From assembly GCF_006365315.1 (NCBI RefSeq), contig NZ_CP040968.1:558001-622000 (forward strand): a DNA stretch of 64,000 nucleotides. Reading direction: 5' to 3'. The DNA comes from Candidatus Methylopumilus universalis (GTDB lineage: Bacteria > Pseudomonadota > Gammaproteobacteria > Burkholderiales > Methylophilaceae). Both the position numbers and the translations under genes were made by a program. The notes below the pieces were generated by a model, which was given only the letters and a program-made list of their open reading frames with translations, had not been told where the DNA came from and did no database searches. Of the stretch, positions 48,018 to 57,091 are shown in pieces. Numbering within the stretch: position 1 is the first letter of the stretch; the number at the start of each line of letters is the position of its first letter.

Positions 48018-49673
48018 ATGAACTCTGATGTAGAAATTAATCAAGCAGCACAATTAAAATCGATCGATGAGATAGTCAAATCACTTGATATCAAAATAGA
48101 CGACTTATTTTTCTATGGCCCGTATCAGGCGAAATTAAAGCCTTCTTTCACAAGCTCTTTAAAAGAGCACAAGACATCTAAATTAATTTTAGTGACGGCA
48201 ATGAGTCCCACACCTGCAGGCGAAGGAAAAACAACCACAACGATTGGCTTGGCTGATGCACTTTTTTCAATCGGTAAAAAATCAGCTGCATGTCTTCGTG
48301 AACCTTCTCTAGGCCCGATCTTTGGGATGAAGGGGGGCGCCACGGGCGGCGGTTATGCGCAAGTAGCCCCTATGGATAAAATTAATTTACATTTCACAGG
48401 TGATTTTCATGCCATTACATCTGCTAATAATCTTTTGGCAGCTCTGATTGATAATCATATTCATCACGGCAATGAACTCAATATTGATATCAATCAAATT
48501 TCTTTTAAGCGATGTCTTGATATGAATGATCGCGCTCTAAGACATGTCGAATTAAAGCTTGGTCAAAATCATCGAGATACAGGTTTCAATATTACAGTCG
48601 CAAGCGAAGTCATGGCCATTTTTTGTTTAGCAGAATCATTGGAGGACCTTCAAAATCGATTGGGAGAAATTGAAGTAGCCAAAAGATTAGATGCAACATC
48701 CGTTTATGCTAAAGATTTAAAAGCGCAAGGGGCTATGACAGCACTTTTAAAAGATGCATTTCAACCCAATCTGGTTCAGACATTGCATGGAGCACCCGCT
48801 TTTATTCATGGTGGCCCATTTGCTAATATTGCACATGGATGTAACTCAGTCATCGCCACAAAAACGGCATTGAAGTTAGCTGATTACGTGGTTACAGAAG
48901 CGGGCTTTGGTGCAGACTTAGGCGCTGAAAAATTCATAGATATCAAATGTAGGCAGTCGGGTATTAAGCCCGATATTATTGTTTTAGTGGCTACCATTCG
49001 TGCACTTAAATTTCATGGAGGCATAGCTGTTTCTGAATTAAATCAAGAAAATCTAAAAGCACTCGAACTTGGTTTTAATAACTTAAAGCGTCACATTGAA
49101 AATTGCTCAGAACATTTTGGACTAGATGTCATTGTTTCAATCAATCAATTTAGTTCTGATACAGAAAAAGAAATGACATGGCTTCAAAGCGCAGTAGATA
49201 AGTTGGGATTTAAAGCAATCCTTTGTTCGCATTGGTCGGACGGCGCTAAAGGTGCTAAGGATTTAGCTAACGCCGTTTTAGAAAAATTAATAAAACCTAA
49301 GTCTTGTAAATTTTTATATGAAGATCATCTAAGTTTAAAAGAAAAAATTACGACGATCGCTTTAAAAATATATCGTGCAAAAGAAGTTGAGTTTTCAGAA
49401 AGCGCCTTACAAAAACTTTTATTGCTTGAAAAAAACTATGCAAGTTTACCCGTTTGTATTGCTAAAACGCCTTATTCATTTTCAAGCGACCCTAAAGCAC
49501 ATGGGGCCCCTGAAAATCATACGCTCATGATAAGAGAATTAAGGTTAGCAAGAGGCGCTGGTTTTGTAGTTGCAATCTGCGGTGATCTTATGACAATGCC
49601 AGGACTTCCTAAAGTCCCTGCGAGTGAAAAAATGAGTGTAAACGCTCAAGGCCTTCTCGAAGGATTGAATTGA
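48018..49673 (+). CDS. fhs: Formate-tetrahydrofolate ligase
   Basis: ATP-dependent formation of 10-formyl-tetrahydrofolate. 551 residues, homologous to FTHFS. P-loop AMSPTPAGEGKTTTTIGLADAL; EPSLGPIFGMKGGATGGGYAQ, FTGDFHAITSANNLLAALID and GAPAFIHGGPFANIAHGCNS are the hallmark blocks. In a methylotroph it can feed formate, made by oxidising methanol, into C1 biosynthesis. It is 11 bp after cysB, an unusual partner, probably a position effect of compaction. Confidence 0.97.
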   Translation: MNSDVEINQAAQLKSIDEIVKSLDIKIDDLFFYGPYQAKLKPSFTSSLKEHKTSKLILVTAMSPTPAGEGKTTTTIGLADALFSIGKKSAACLREPSLGPIFGMKGGATGGGYAQVAPMDKINLHFTGDFHAITSANNLLAALIDNHIHHGNELNIDINQISFKRCLDMNDRALRHVELKLGQNHRDTGFNITVASEVMAIFCLAESLEDLQNRLGEIEVAKRLDATSVYAKDLKAQGAMTALLKDAFQPNLVQTLHGAPAFIHGGPFANIAHGCNSVIATKTALKLADYVVTEAGFGADLGAEKFIDIKCRQSGIKPDIIVLVATIRALKFHGGIAVSELNQENLKALELGFNNLKRHIENCSEHFGLDVIVSINQFSSDTEKEMTWLQSAVDKLGFKAILCSHWSDGAKGAKDLANAVLEKLIKPKSCKFLYEDHLSLKEKITTIALKIYRAKEVEFSESALQKLLLLEKNYASLPVCIAKTPYSFSSDPKAHGAPENHTLMIRELRLARGAGFVVAICGDLMTMPGLPKVPASEKMSVNAQGLLEGLN

Positions 49674-49677
49674 GGGG

Positions 49678-50259
49678 ATGAATTATTTTAAAAGTATTTC
49701 AACACAAGAACAAACGATTCAAAAATCTAGGTTTATTGGATATACCTTCACAGGCGAAACAAAACAGGATATTTTGCGCACCCTACAATCTATCGCTAAA
49801 GAACATCCGCACGGAAGTCATTTAGCTTTCGCTTACCAACTCAAAACAGATCATGGATTTGAGCCTTATTATTCTGATGCGGGTGAGCCCTCAGGTACAG
49901 CTGGTAAGCCTCTATTGCAATTGATCGACTCTCACCAAATTGTGGGCGGTGGAATTGGCGTTATTCGTTATTATGGTGGCATTAATTTAGGCACAGGTGG
50001 CCTCACAAGGGCTTATGGCGGTACAGGAAAACTTGCTTTAGCCCATTCCGTCATCGAGCCTTATGTTGAATATATTAATATAAAATTAACTATAAATTAC
50101 AATGAGTTAGATATCTATACTCATGTAATACATTCAATGAATGGAAGTATTTTAGATAAAGTTTTTAATGAAAAAGTAAATCTTTCGATCAGGCTTCCCG
50201 AAGGAGAGTTCGGTAAATTAAAAGCGCGCTTTCCTATGGTTGATATCAACCACTTTTAA
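49678..50259 (+). CDS. YigZ/IMPACT family protein
   Basis: 193 residues. The N-terminal IMPACT domain shows SRFIGYTFTGETKQDI, HGSHLAFAYQL, YSDAGEPSGTAGKPLL and IRYYGGINLGTGGLTRAYGG; a shorter C-terminal domain follows (DUF1949-like). Homologues bind translation-associated factors in eukaryotes, and the bacterial function is not settled. Directly follows fhs by 4 bp. Confidence 0.9.
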   Translation: MNYFKSISTQEQTIQKSRFIGYTFTGETKQDILRTLQSIAKEHPHGSHLAFAYQLKTDHGFEPYYSDAGEPSGTAGKPLLQLIDSHQIVGGGIGVIRYYGGINLGTGGLTRAYGGTGKLALAHSVIEPYVEYINIKLTINYNELDIYTHVIHSMNGSILDKVFNEKVNLSIRLPEGEFGKLKARFPMVDINHF

Positions 50260-50297
50260 TATGTTTAATCATATAAAAACCTTAAAAAAACATCCGT

Positions 50298-50303
50298 TAT
50301 AAT
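50298..50303 (+). promoter_or_regulatory. -10 box of rmuC, leaderless type
   Basis: Perfect TATAAT ending exactly six bases before the rmuC ATG, so the predicted +1 is the A of the start codon. No ribosome site and no good -35 are seen. Confidence 0.45.
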
Positions 50304-50309
50304 CAATGT

Positions 50310-51485
50310 ATGCTTAATTTCATTCTTATTCTTCTCGTTCTCTTGTGCGCGCTAGCTGCCTATTTGTTATGGCGCTTTCAAAACCAATCCCCTGAAGCAG
50401 GAACATTAAAAGCGTTGGAAGAAAAACATCGTGAAATGATTGTAGGTTTGAACGATAGTTTAAATAAGTTGACCGATCGTCTTAACGTGACACTTTCAGA
50501 GCAAGGCAAGATACAAGGTGAAATTATTCGTGACACGATGGATAGCGCCACCAACCAATTGAAAAATTTGCTTAACATGAGGTTGCAAGATATTGATAGC
50601 AAAGTTAAAGAAAGCTTGGAAGAGGGTTTTAAAAAAACCAACGATACATTTGATCGCGTGATGAAACAACTCTCTACGATTGATGAGGCGCAAAAAAAGA
50701 TCGATGGCCTCACCAGTAATATTGTCAGCTTTCAGGAGCTACTAGGCGATAAAAAATCTAGAGGGGCATTTGGTGAAGTGCAGCTTGAAGGTCTTGTTCG
50801 CAATGCGTTACCACCCGACGCATTTGCAATGCAACATACATTATCGAATGGTAATCGAGCGGATTGCGTTCTATTTTTACCAGAACCAACAGGCAGTGTT
50901 GCAATTGATTCTAAATTTCCATTGGAAAGTTATAGAAAAATGTTGGATACCAGCTTACCGCCGGATGAAATTAAAAATGCGCAAAAGCAGTTTAAGCTTG
51001 ATATCAAAAAACATATTCATGATATTGCGAGTAAGTACATTATCTCTAATGAGACATCCGATGGCGCAGTCATGTTTATTCCTGCCGAAGCCGTTTTTGC
51101 AGAAATCCATGCTTACCATTCCGATCTAATAGAAGAAGCCATGAGTCAAAGGGTATGGCTCGTATCCCCAACCACACTAATGGCTGTTCTTAATACAGCA
51201 AGAGCTGTCTTAAAAGACGTTGAAACACGAAAACAAGTTCATATTATTAAAGCAGAGCTTGGAAGACTTGGACAAGAGTTTGAGCGCTTTGATGTGCGTA
51301 TGAAAAAATTAGCTGACAATATAAGACAAGCGCATGAGCACGCTCAAGACGTGCATGTGACAAGCCAAAAAATATCAAGACGTTTTTCTCAGATTGAACG
51401 TGTGGAATTGAAAGATGATCCAAATGCTTTATTAGAATTTGAAGAAGAGGTATACGTGAAGCAGCAGGAGCAAGATGAAAGTTAA
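50310..51485 (+). CDS. rmuC: RmuC-family DNA recombination protein
   Basis: 391 residues: an N-terminal membrane helix (about 2-17), a coiled coil to about 140, then the RmuC nuclease-like domain (LLGDKKSRGAFGEVQLEGLV, DSKFPLESYRKML, FIPAEAVFAEIHAY, VWLVSPTTLMAVL). RmuC limits inversions at short inverted repeats in E. coli. The end overlaps moaD by 11 bp. Confidence 0.93.
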   Translation: MLNFILILLVLLCALAAYLLWRFQNQSPEAGTLKALEEKHREMIVGLNDSLNKLTDRLNVTLSEQGKIQGEIIRDTMDSATNQLKNLLNMRLQDIDSKVKESLEEGFKKTNDTFDRVMKQLSTIDEAQKKIDGLTSNIVSFQELLGDKKSRGAFGEVQLEGLVRNALPPDAFAMQHTLSNGNRADCVLFLPEPTGSVAIDSKFPLESYRKMLDTSLPPDEIKNAQKQFKLDIKKHIHDIASKYIISNETSDGAVMFIPAEAVFAEIHAYHSDLIEEAMSQRVWLVSPTTLMAVLNTARAVLKDVETRKQVHIIKAELGRLGQEFERFDVRMKKLADNIRQAHEHAQDVHVTSQKISRRFSQIERVELKDDPNALLEFEEEVYVKQQEQDES

Positions 51486-51732
51486 AATCCTCTATTTCGC
51501 TAAAATTAAAGAATTGGTCGGTTTAGATAATGAAATAATTGAGCTGCCAGCAAGCGTGCTTACTTTAGAAGAGCTTAAAAATTATTTAATTTTACGAGGT
51601 GCCCCTTGGTCTGAAATATTTTTATCTAACAGTGCAACGAGATGTGCTTTGAATCAAAATTTAATGCACTCTAACTTCAATATAGAGGCGGGATCCGAAA
51701 TAGCGTTTTTCCCACCTATTACAGGGGGTTAA
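51475..51732 (+). CDS. moaD: MoaD, molybdopterin synthase sulfur carrier
   Basis: 85-residue ubiquitin-fold protein ending in FFPPITGG; the terminal Gly-Gly is adenylated and thiocarboxylated to donate sulfur to molybdopterin. VKILYFAKIKELVGLDNEII is the typical start. It overlaps rmuC and is directly followed by moaE with no gap. Moco enzymes such as formate dehydrogenase are the probable clients, though none is in this window. Confidence 0.92.
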   Translation: MKVKILYFAKIKELVGLDNEIIELPASVLTLEELKNYLILRGAPWSEIFLSNSATRCALNQNLMHSNFNIEAGSEIAFFPPITGG

Positions 51733-52194
51733 ATGGCAGCAAGAGTCCAACTTGAAAGCTTCGATTTAAACCATATTCTTTATGAAATGAAAAAAAACAA
51801 TGCTTCCGTAGGCGCAGCAGTTTCATTCATAGGATTTGTAAGAGACATTCAAGGAAGCTATGAGTCAGAGCACTTAACTTCTTTGTACCTTGAGCATTAC
51901 CCAGGCATGACAGAAAAATCACTTTTTGAAATTGAAAATAAGGCCCGTGAAAAATGGAATCTTGAAGACGTGTTTATTGTGCATAGAGTTGGAGAATTAA
52001 AATTACACGATCCAATAGTAGGCCTAATAGTTTTAAGTGCACATCGCAAGGATGCTTTTGAAGCTTGTGCCTTTATGATGGATTATATAAAGACAGAAGT
52101 GCCTTTTTGGAAAAAGGAGAGTACTAAAGAAGGATCCAGATGGGTTGAGGCTAAAGAAAGTGATAATGAGATGAAATTTCGCTGGAACAGCTAA
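51733..52194 (+). CDS. moaE: MoaE, molybdopterin synthase catalytic subunit
   Basis: 153 residues. Pairs with MoaD to convert precursor Z to molybdopterin. GAAVSFIGFVRDIQG, LEHYPGMTEKSL, IVHRVGELKLHDPIV and TEVPFWKKE (catalytic lysine) are the family blocks. Begins the base after the moaD stop, so the subunits are made together. Confidence 0.95.
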   Translation: MAARVQLESFDLNHILYEMKKNNASVGAAVSFIGFVRDIQGSYESEHLTSLYLEHYPGMTEKSLFEIENKAREKWNLEDVFIVHRVGELKLHDPIVGLIVLSAHRKDAFEACAFMMDYIKTEVPFWKKESTKEGSRWVEAKESDNEMKFRWNS

Positions 52195-52229
52195 TTTATA
52201 ATACACCTTAAAAATATTCTATATTATTC

Positions 52230-53315
52230 ATGACTACCCTAATTATTTCATTTCTTATCTCATTTATTTTTTCCCTATTGATATTGAGGTATTCACATTT
52301 GCATGGGCATATATCTTTCGATCATGATAAAAAAGGTGTGCAAAAATTTCATTCGTTTGATACTCCAAGAATTGGCGGATTGGCGATTTTCATCGGTATC
52401 GCTTTTTCTATAGCCATTCAATTTTTTCAAGAACTATCTTTTGCAAATATCGGGTTAATTCTGGTCTTATCTTCCTTGCCAGTATTTATTTTGGGACTTT
52501 TAGAAGATGTTACAAAAAAAATTAGTGCGTCTTATCGATTATTAGCCGCATTTATTTCAGCTTTTTTGGCTTGTTATTTTTTAAATACTTGGCTAACAAA
52601 TATACAATTTATGAGCATAGATCTACTGTTAAAGATTGCTCCCATTTCAATTCTTTTTACTTGTTTTGCAGTTGCAGGCGTGACACATAGTGTCAATTTA
52701 ATTGATGGTTTTCATGGCATAGCAAGCATGATCGGTATATTCATATTATCAGCCATTGTTTATGTAGCTTTCAAAGTATCCGATGTAACTATTCTCATGT
52801 TAGGTATTTCAGTGATTGGAGCAATTCTAGGTTTTTTTGTTTTAAATTACCCTAAAGGCTTTATCTTTTTGGGCGACTCAGGTGCCTACCTTATTGGATT
52901 TTGGATTGCTCTATTATCTTTGCTTTTGGTAAGCAGACATGAAGAGGTTTCAAATTGGTTTCCTTTTTTATTGTGTTTTTATCCCATATTTGAAACTTTG
53001 TTTACAGTCTTTCGTAGATATTTCATCAAAAAAACTAGTCCAGGCTTACCAGACTCATTTCATTTACACCAATTAATTTATAAGAGAGTGTTGCGTTGGA
53101 TTGTGGTTGATAAAAATGATAAAAATAAAAAAAATTCAATGACAGCGCCGTATCTTTGGGCTTTGTCTTTAGTTTCTATTATTCCTGCTATTCTTTTCTG
53201 GAAGAGCCATCAAATTTTAAAAATTTTCGCTTTTATGTTTGTCTTGTGTTATCTCTGGCTTTACGGAAGCATTGTTCGCTTTAAGACGCCTAAATTTATG
53301 ATAAAGAGGAAGTGA
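52230..53315 (+). CDS. WecA/MraY-family undecaprenyl-phosphate sugar-1-P transferase
   Basis: 361 residues with about ten membrane helices. FDTPRIGGLAIFIG, LEDVTKKISASYRLL, NLIDGFHGIASM (catalytic Asp region) and FLGDSGAYLIGFWIALLSLL are the metal- and nucleotide-site motifs. It starts glycan assembly on lipid carrier for O-antigen or similar polysaccharide; MraY itself is longer-conserved and lies in the mur cluster. It is followed by galU, consistent with envelope polysaccharide synthesis. The exact sugar is unknown. A TATATT box lies 4 bp before the ATG. Confidence 0.88.
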   Translation: MTTLIISFLISFIFSLLILRYSHLHGHISFDHDKKGVQKFHSFDTPRIGGLAIFIGIAFSIAIQFFQELSFANIGLILVLSSLPVFILGLLEDVTKKISASYRLLAAFISAFLACYFLNTWLTNIQFMSIDLLLKIAPISILFTCFAVAGVTHSVNLIDGFHGIASMIGIFILSAIVYVAFKVSDVTILMLGISVIGAILGFFVLNYPKGFIFLGDSGAYLIGFWIALLSLLLVSRHEEVSNWFPFLLCFYPIFETLFTVFRRYFIKKTSPGLPDSFHLHQLIYKRVLRWIVVDKNDKNKKNSMTAPYLWALSLVSIIPAILFWKSHQILKIFAFMFVLCYLWLYGSIVRFKTPKFMIKRK

Positions 53316-53322
53316 GATTTTG

Positions 53323-54189
53323 ATGACTATAATTAAAAAAGCTGTTTTCCCCGTTGCTGGTCTTGGAACTAGATTTTTACCAGCGACCAAAGCCAACCCA
53401 AAAGAGATGCTCCCTATTGTTGATAAGCCCTTAATTCAATACGCCGTTGAAGAGGCTGTTAAGTCAGGTATTACAGAATTAATTTTTGTGACAGGCAGAA
53501 ATAAACGATCTATTGAAGATCATTTTGACAAAAATATAGAGCTAGAGGCGAGCTTAAATAATTCGCACAAAACAGAATTATTGAAATTAATTAATTCAAT
53601 TATTCCGCCCCATGTTTCATGTATTTATATCAGACAATCCGAGCCGCTTGGTTTGGGACATGCTGTCCTTCAAGCTAAGCCAGTGCTTAATAATGAGCCA
53701 TTTGCTGTGATATTAGCTGATGACCTCACTGACAGTTACGAACCCGTCTTGGCGCAACTAATTAATCAATTTACTAAAAAAAATGCTTCTATTGTTGCAA
53801 TCGAAAATATCCCAAAAGAAAAAACCTTTCAATACGGAATTGTTGATGGGAAATCCATAGATGGTAAATTGGTTCAGATTGATACGATTATAGAAAAACC
53901 TAAACCTGAAGATGCGCCATCAACAATGGGCGTTATAGGTAGATACGTTTTTTCTCCATTAATTATTGAACTGCTTGAAAAGGTTAATCCTGGTAAGTCA
54001 GGCGAGATTCAATTAACCGATGCTATTCATTTGCTATTAAATCATGAGCCTGTCTATGCCTATAATTTTGAAGGCATTAGATATGATTGTGGGGATAAAT
54101 TAGGTTTTATGAAGGCAAATATTGAGTTTTCAAAAAAACATCCAGAAATAGGCCCAGAATTTATTCAGTATCTAAAATCTTTAACCTAA
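53323..54189 (+). CDS. galU: UTP-glucose-1-phosphate uridylyltransferase
   Basis: Makes UDP-glucose for lipopolysaccharide and other glycans. 288 residues from ATG 53323; a TTG one codon earlier (53320) is possible. KKAVFPVAGLGTRFLPATKA and NPKEMLPIVDKPLIQYAVEEA are the nucleotide-binding block; ILADDLTDSY and PGKSGEIQLTDAI follow. It lies between the sugar-phosphate transferase and the phosphoribosyltransferase. Confidence 0.96.
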   Translation: MTIIKKAVFPVAGLGTRFLPATKANPKEMLPIVDKPLIQYAVEEAVKSGITELIFVTGRNKRSIEDHFDKNIELEASLNNSHKTELLKLINSIIPPHVSCIYIRQSEPLGLGHAVLQAKPVLNNEPFAVILADDLTDSYEPVLAQLINQFTKKNASIVAIENIPKEKTFQYGIVDGKSIDGKLVQIDTIIEKPKPEDAPSTMGVIGRYVFSPLIIELLEKVNPGKSGEIQLTDAIHLLLNHEPVYAYNFEGIRYDCGDKLGFMKANIEFSKKHPEIGPEFIQYLKSLT

Positions 54190-54190
54190 C

Positions 54191-54724
54191 ATGGATTTTT
54201 TTCAGTCTATTTTAAAAGAATCATCAGTTTTATATTCCAATCAAGAAATTCATCTTGCAATTAAAAGCATTGCTAAAGAAATTAATCGGGATATTCAGAG
54301 TGATGACCTCTTTGTCTTAACTGTGATGAATGGAGGATTATTTTTTTCAGCGCACTTAATTCCACTCCTAAAACATAATATTTATCATGACTATATCCAT
54401 GCAACTCGCTATGGCAATGAAGCGCATGGCGGATTTCTTCATTGGATAAAAGAGCCTGAGGAGATTATAAAAGGAAAAAATATATTAATAGTTGATGATA
54501 TTCTTGATGAGGGTATAACACTTTCAGAAATTATCTCAAAATGTAAAAAAATGGGCGCTATCAATATTTTTTATACAGTACTTTTTAATAAATTAATTGA
54601 TAAAGAGAAAAGCATTTTTCCTGTCTATCATGCCCTAAATGTTCCCAATAAATTTGTTTTTGGTTTCGGCTTGGATTACAAAGGCTTTGGAAGAGCCCTT
54701 GCTGATTTGCATATGATAAATTAG
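54191..54724 (+). CDS. Hypoxanthine-guanine phosphoribosyltransferase-like protein
   Basis: 177 residues. The PRPP loop ILIVDDILDEGITLSEI is at about 99-115; VLTVMNGGLFFSAHLIP is the other substrate loop. These match type-I purine phosphoribosyltransferases (hpt-like), here probably salvaging hypoxanthine or guanine. ATG is one base after the galU stop. Substrate specificity is by family only. Confidence 0.85.
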   Translation: MDFFQSILKESSVLYSNQEIHLAIKSIAKEINRDIQSDDLFVLTVMNGGLFFSAHLIPLLKHNIYHDYIHATRYGNEAHGGFLHWIKEPEEIIKGKNILIVDDILDEGITLSEIISKCKKMGAINIFYTVLFNKLIDKEKSIFPVYHALNVPNKFVFGFGLDYKGFGRALADLHMIN

Positions 54725-54756
54725 ACATGAAATCATTTAATTACCCTATTTAATGG

Positions 54757-54762
54757 CACAAT
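54757..54762 (+). promoter_or_regulatory. -10-like box of rnr, leaderless type
   Basis: CACAAT ends exactly six bases before the rnr ATG, identical in hexamer and spacing to the folC box. A weak TTTAAT lies at 54736-54741 with a short 15-bp spacer. No ribosome site is visible. Confidence 0.35.
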
Positions 54763-54768
54763 GCTGCA

Positions 54769-57090
54769 ATGACTAAATCTAAAAAAAATTCCCTACGTCT
54801 TAGTGACCCACAAAAAGATCGTGAAGCTATGTTTTATGATCATCCCTTGCCAAGCAGAGAATTAATATTAAATATTATGACGGAGCAAGGTGTTCCCTTA
54901 TCTATTGAGCAGTTAGTCCATTTACTTGAAATTAATGAGTCTGAGATTGAGGCTTTCAATAAGCGCATTAGGGCTATGGAGCGTCAAGGCCAAATTATGC
55001 GAAATCGTAAAGACGATTTTTGTATATCCGAAAAATTAAACCTTATTCCAGGGCGCATACAAGGCCACGCAGACGGATTTGGCTTCCTTATTCCAGACCA
55101 AGGAGGAGATGATATTTTCTTGTCTTCTAGAGAAATGATGCAAGTTCTTCATAACGATCGGGTGATGGTTCAGACCATAGGGCAGGACAGGAAAGGCCGT
55201 CCCGAAGGTAAAGTGATTGAGATTCTTGAAAGAAAGAATGAAACTTTAGTAGGTAGGGTGGTTCAAGGGCAGGGCGTTACTATTGTTGCTGCTGAGGACA
55301 AGAGAATTAATCAAGACTTTCTCATTCCATATCATCTTGATATGGGAGCTAAGCCTGGCCAAATTGTTGTCATCGAAATTACCGCTCAACCTTCATTTAA
55401 ATCAAGACCTATGGGTAAAGTGGTTCAAATTCTTGGCAATTATGCAGACAGCGGTATGGAAATAGAGATTGCCTTAAGAAAACATCAGCTTCCTTACAAT
55501 TTCTCAGAAGAGACCATTCGCATTGCAGAATCATTTTCTAAAAAAGTATCAGAAAACGATTTTAAGGGTAGAGTGGATTTGCGTGACTTACCTCTTATTA
55601 CTATTGATGGAGAAACTGCAAGAGATTTTGATGATGCAGTTTATGCGGAAAGTATCGATAAAAATTGGCGTTTAATTGTAGCTATTGCTGATGTGAGTTT
55701 TTATGTGCAACCCGATAATGCTTTAGACAAAGAAGCTTTTGATAGGGGCAATTCAGTTTATTTCCCAAGAAGAGTCATTCCAATGTTGCCCGAAGCTTTA
55801 TCAAACGGCCTATGCTCTCTTAATCCTCATGTCGATCGATTATGTATGGTTTGTGACATGATCATTGATGAGCATGGAAAAGTCATTTCTTACAAATTTT
55901 ATCCGTCCGTTATGGAGTCAAAAGCACGTATGACTTATACGGACGTAAGTGCAATATTGAAAGAGACATCGCCTGATTTGACTGAAAAATATAAATCTAT
56001 TATTCCGCACATTAAAAATCTTGAGTCGGTATATAGAATCCTTACCAAGCAAAGGCATGTAAGAGGGGCTATTGAATTTGATTCCTCTGAAACCATTATG
56101 ATTTTTAATGATCAGGGAAAAATTGATCGTATTGAACCTGTGATTCGAAATGAAGCACATCGTCTTATTGAAGAGTGTATGTTAGCTGCCAATGTATGTG
56201 CAGCTAATTTCTTAATTGAACATGAACATCCAGCGCTTTATAGAACTCATGAAGGTCCAACCGAAGAGCGCTTAGAAAATTTACAAATATTTTTGGCTGA
56301 ATTTGGATTTATGTTAACTGGTGGGGATAAGCCAACTATTAAGGATTACGCTGCTTTAATTGAAAAAATTAAAGGTCGGCCAGATGAGCATTTATTGCAA
56401 ACAGTTTTATTGAGGTCGATGCAACAGGCTGTATATAGCCCCGATAATACTGGCCACTTTGGGTTAGCTTACGAGGCATATGCACATTTCACTTCGCCGA
56501 TACGTCGATATCCTGACCTTTTAATTCATCGTGCCATTAAAGCTACTTTACAAAAGAAGACAATGCCTGCTTCAAATTGGCATGCTTTTGGGCAGCATTG
56601 TTCAATGACAGAAAGAAGGGCTGATGATGCTACACGCGATGTTTCATCATGGCTTAAGTGTTATTACATGCAAGATAAAATTGGCGAGATATATGAAGGT
56701 ACTGTTGCAGGGGTAACAAGTTTTGGTTTATTTGTTTCTATTGATGGGATTTATATTGAAGGTTTGTTGCATGTGACAGAATTAGGAAATGACTATTTTA
56801 CTTATGACAAAGCAAGGCATGCCATGGTTGGGGAAAGATCTCATGTCATTTATCGCTTGGGTGACCGCTTAAAAGTTAAATTAGTGCGTGTTGATCTAGA
56901 GCTTAGTAAAATAGATTTTAGCCTTGAGAGTCATCAGGAAGTGCAAAAATCCCCATTGAAGGATAGAAAACCAAAAAGTTTCTTTAAAGATAAGCAGGCG
57001 CATAAAAGCAAAACACGTGCAACAAAACATAAAAGTCCCACCAAGCCATCGAGATCACCTAAAAGTAAAAAGAAAATAAGAGCAAAATAA
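54769..57090 (+). CDS. rnr: Ribonuclease R
   Basis: 3'-5' exoribonuclease degrading structured RNA and assisting rRNA quality control. 773 residues. Order: winged-helix (about 20-90), cold-shock OB folds, RNB catalytic domain (about 255-580, with metal ligands in DGETARDFDDAVYAE and YAHFTSPIRRYPDLLIHRA), S1 domain (about 640-720, YEGTVAGVTSFGLFVS), and a Lys/Ser-rich basic tail. Followed 1 bp later by rlmB, the standard order. Confidence 0.97.
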   Translation: MTKSKKNSLRLSDPQKDREAMFYDHPLPSRELILNIMTEQGVPLSIEQLVHLLEINESEIEAFNKRIRAMERQGQIMRNRKDDFCISEKLNLIPGRIQGHADGFGFLIPDQGGDDIFLSSREMMQVLHNDRVMVQTIGQDRKGRPEGKVIEILERKNETLVGRVVQGQGVTIVAAEDKRINQDFLIPYHLDMGAKPGQIVVIEITAQPSFKSRPMGKVVQILGNYADSGMEIEIALRKHQLPYNFSEETIRIAESFSKKVSENDFKGRVDLRDLPLITIDGETARDFDDAVYAESIDKNWRLIVAIADVSFYVQPDNALDKEAFDRGNSVYFPRRVIPMLPEALSNGLCSLNPHVDRLCMVCDMIIDEHGKVISYKFYPSVMESKARMTYTDVSAILKETSPDLTEKYKSIIPHIKNLESVYRILTKQRHVRGAIEFDSSETIMIFNDQGKIDRIEPVIRNEAHRLIEECMLAANVCAANFLIEHEHPALYRTHEGPTEERLENLQIFLAEFGFMLTGGDKPTIKDYAALIEKIKGRPDEHLLQTVLLRSMQQAVYSPDNTGHFGLAYEAYAHFTSPIRRYPDLLIHRAIKATLQKKTMPASNWHAFGQHCSMTERRADDATRDVSSWLKCYYMQDKIGEIYEGTVAGVTSFGLFVSIDGIYIEGLLHVTELGNDYFTYDKARHAMVGERSHVIYRLGDRLKVKLVRVDLELSKIDFSLESHQEVQKSPLKDRKPKSFFKDKQAHKSKTRATKHKSPTKPSRSPKSKKKIRAK

Positions 57091-57091
57091 T

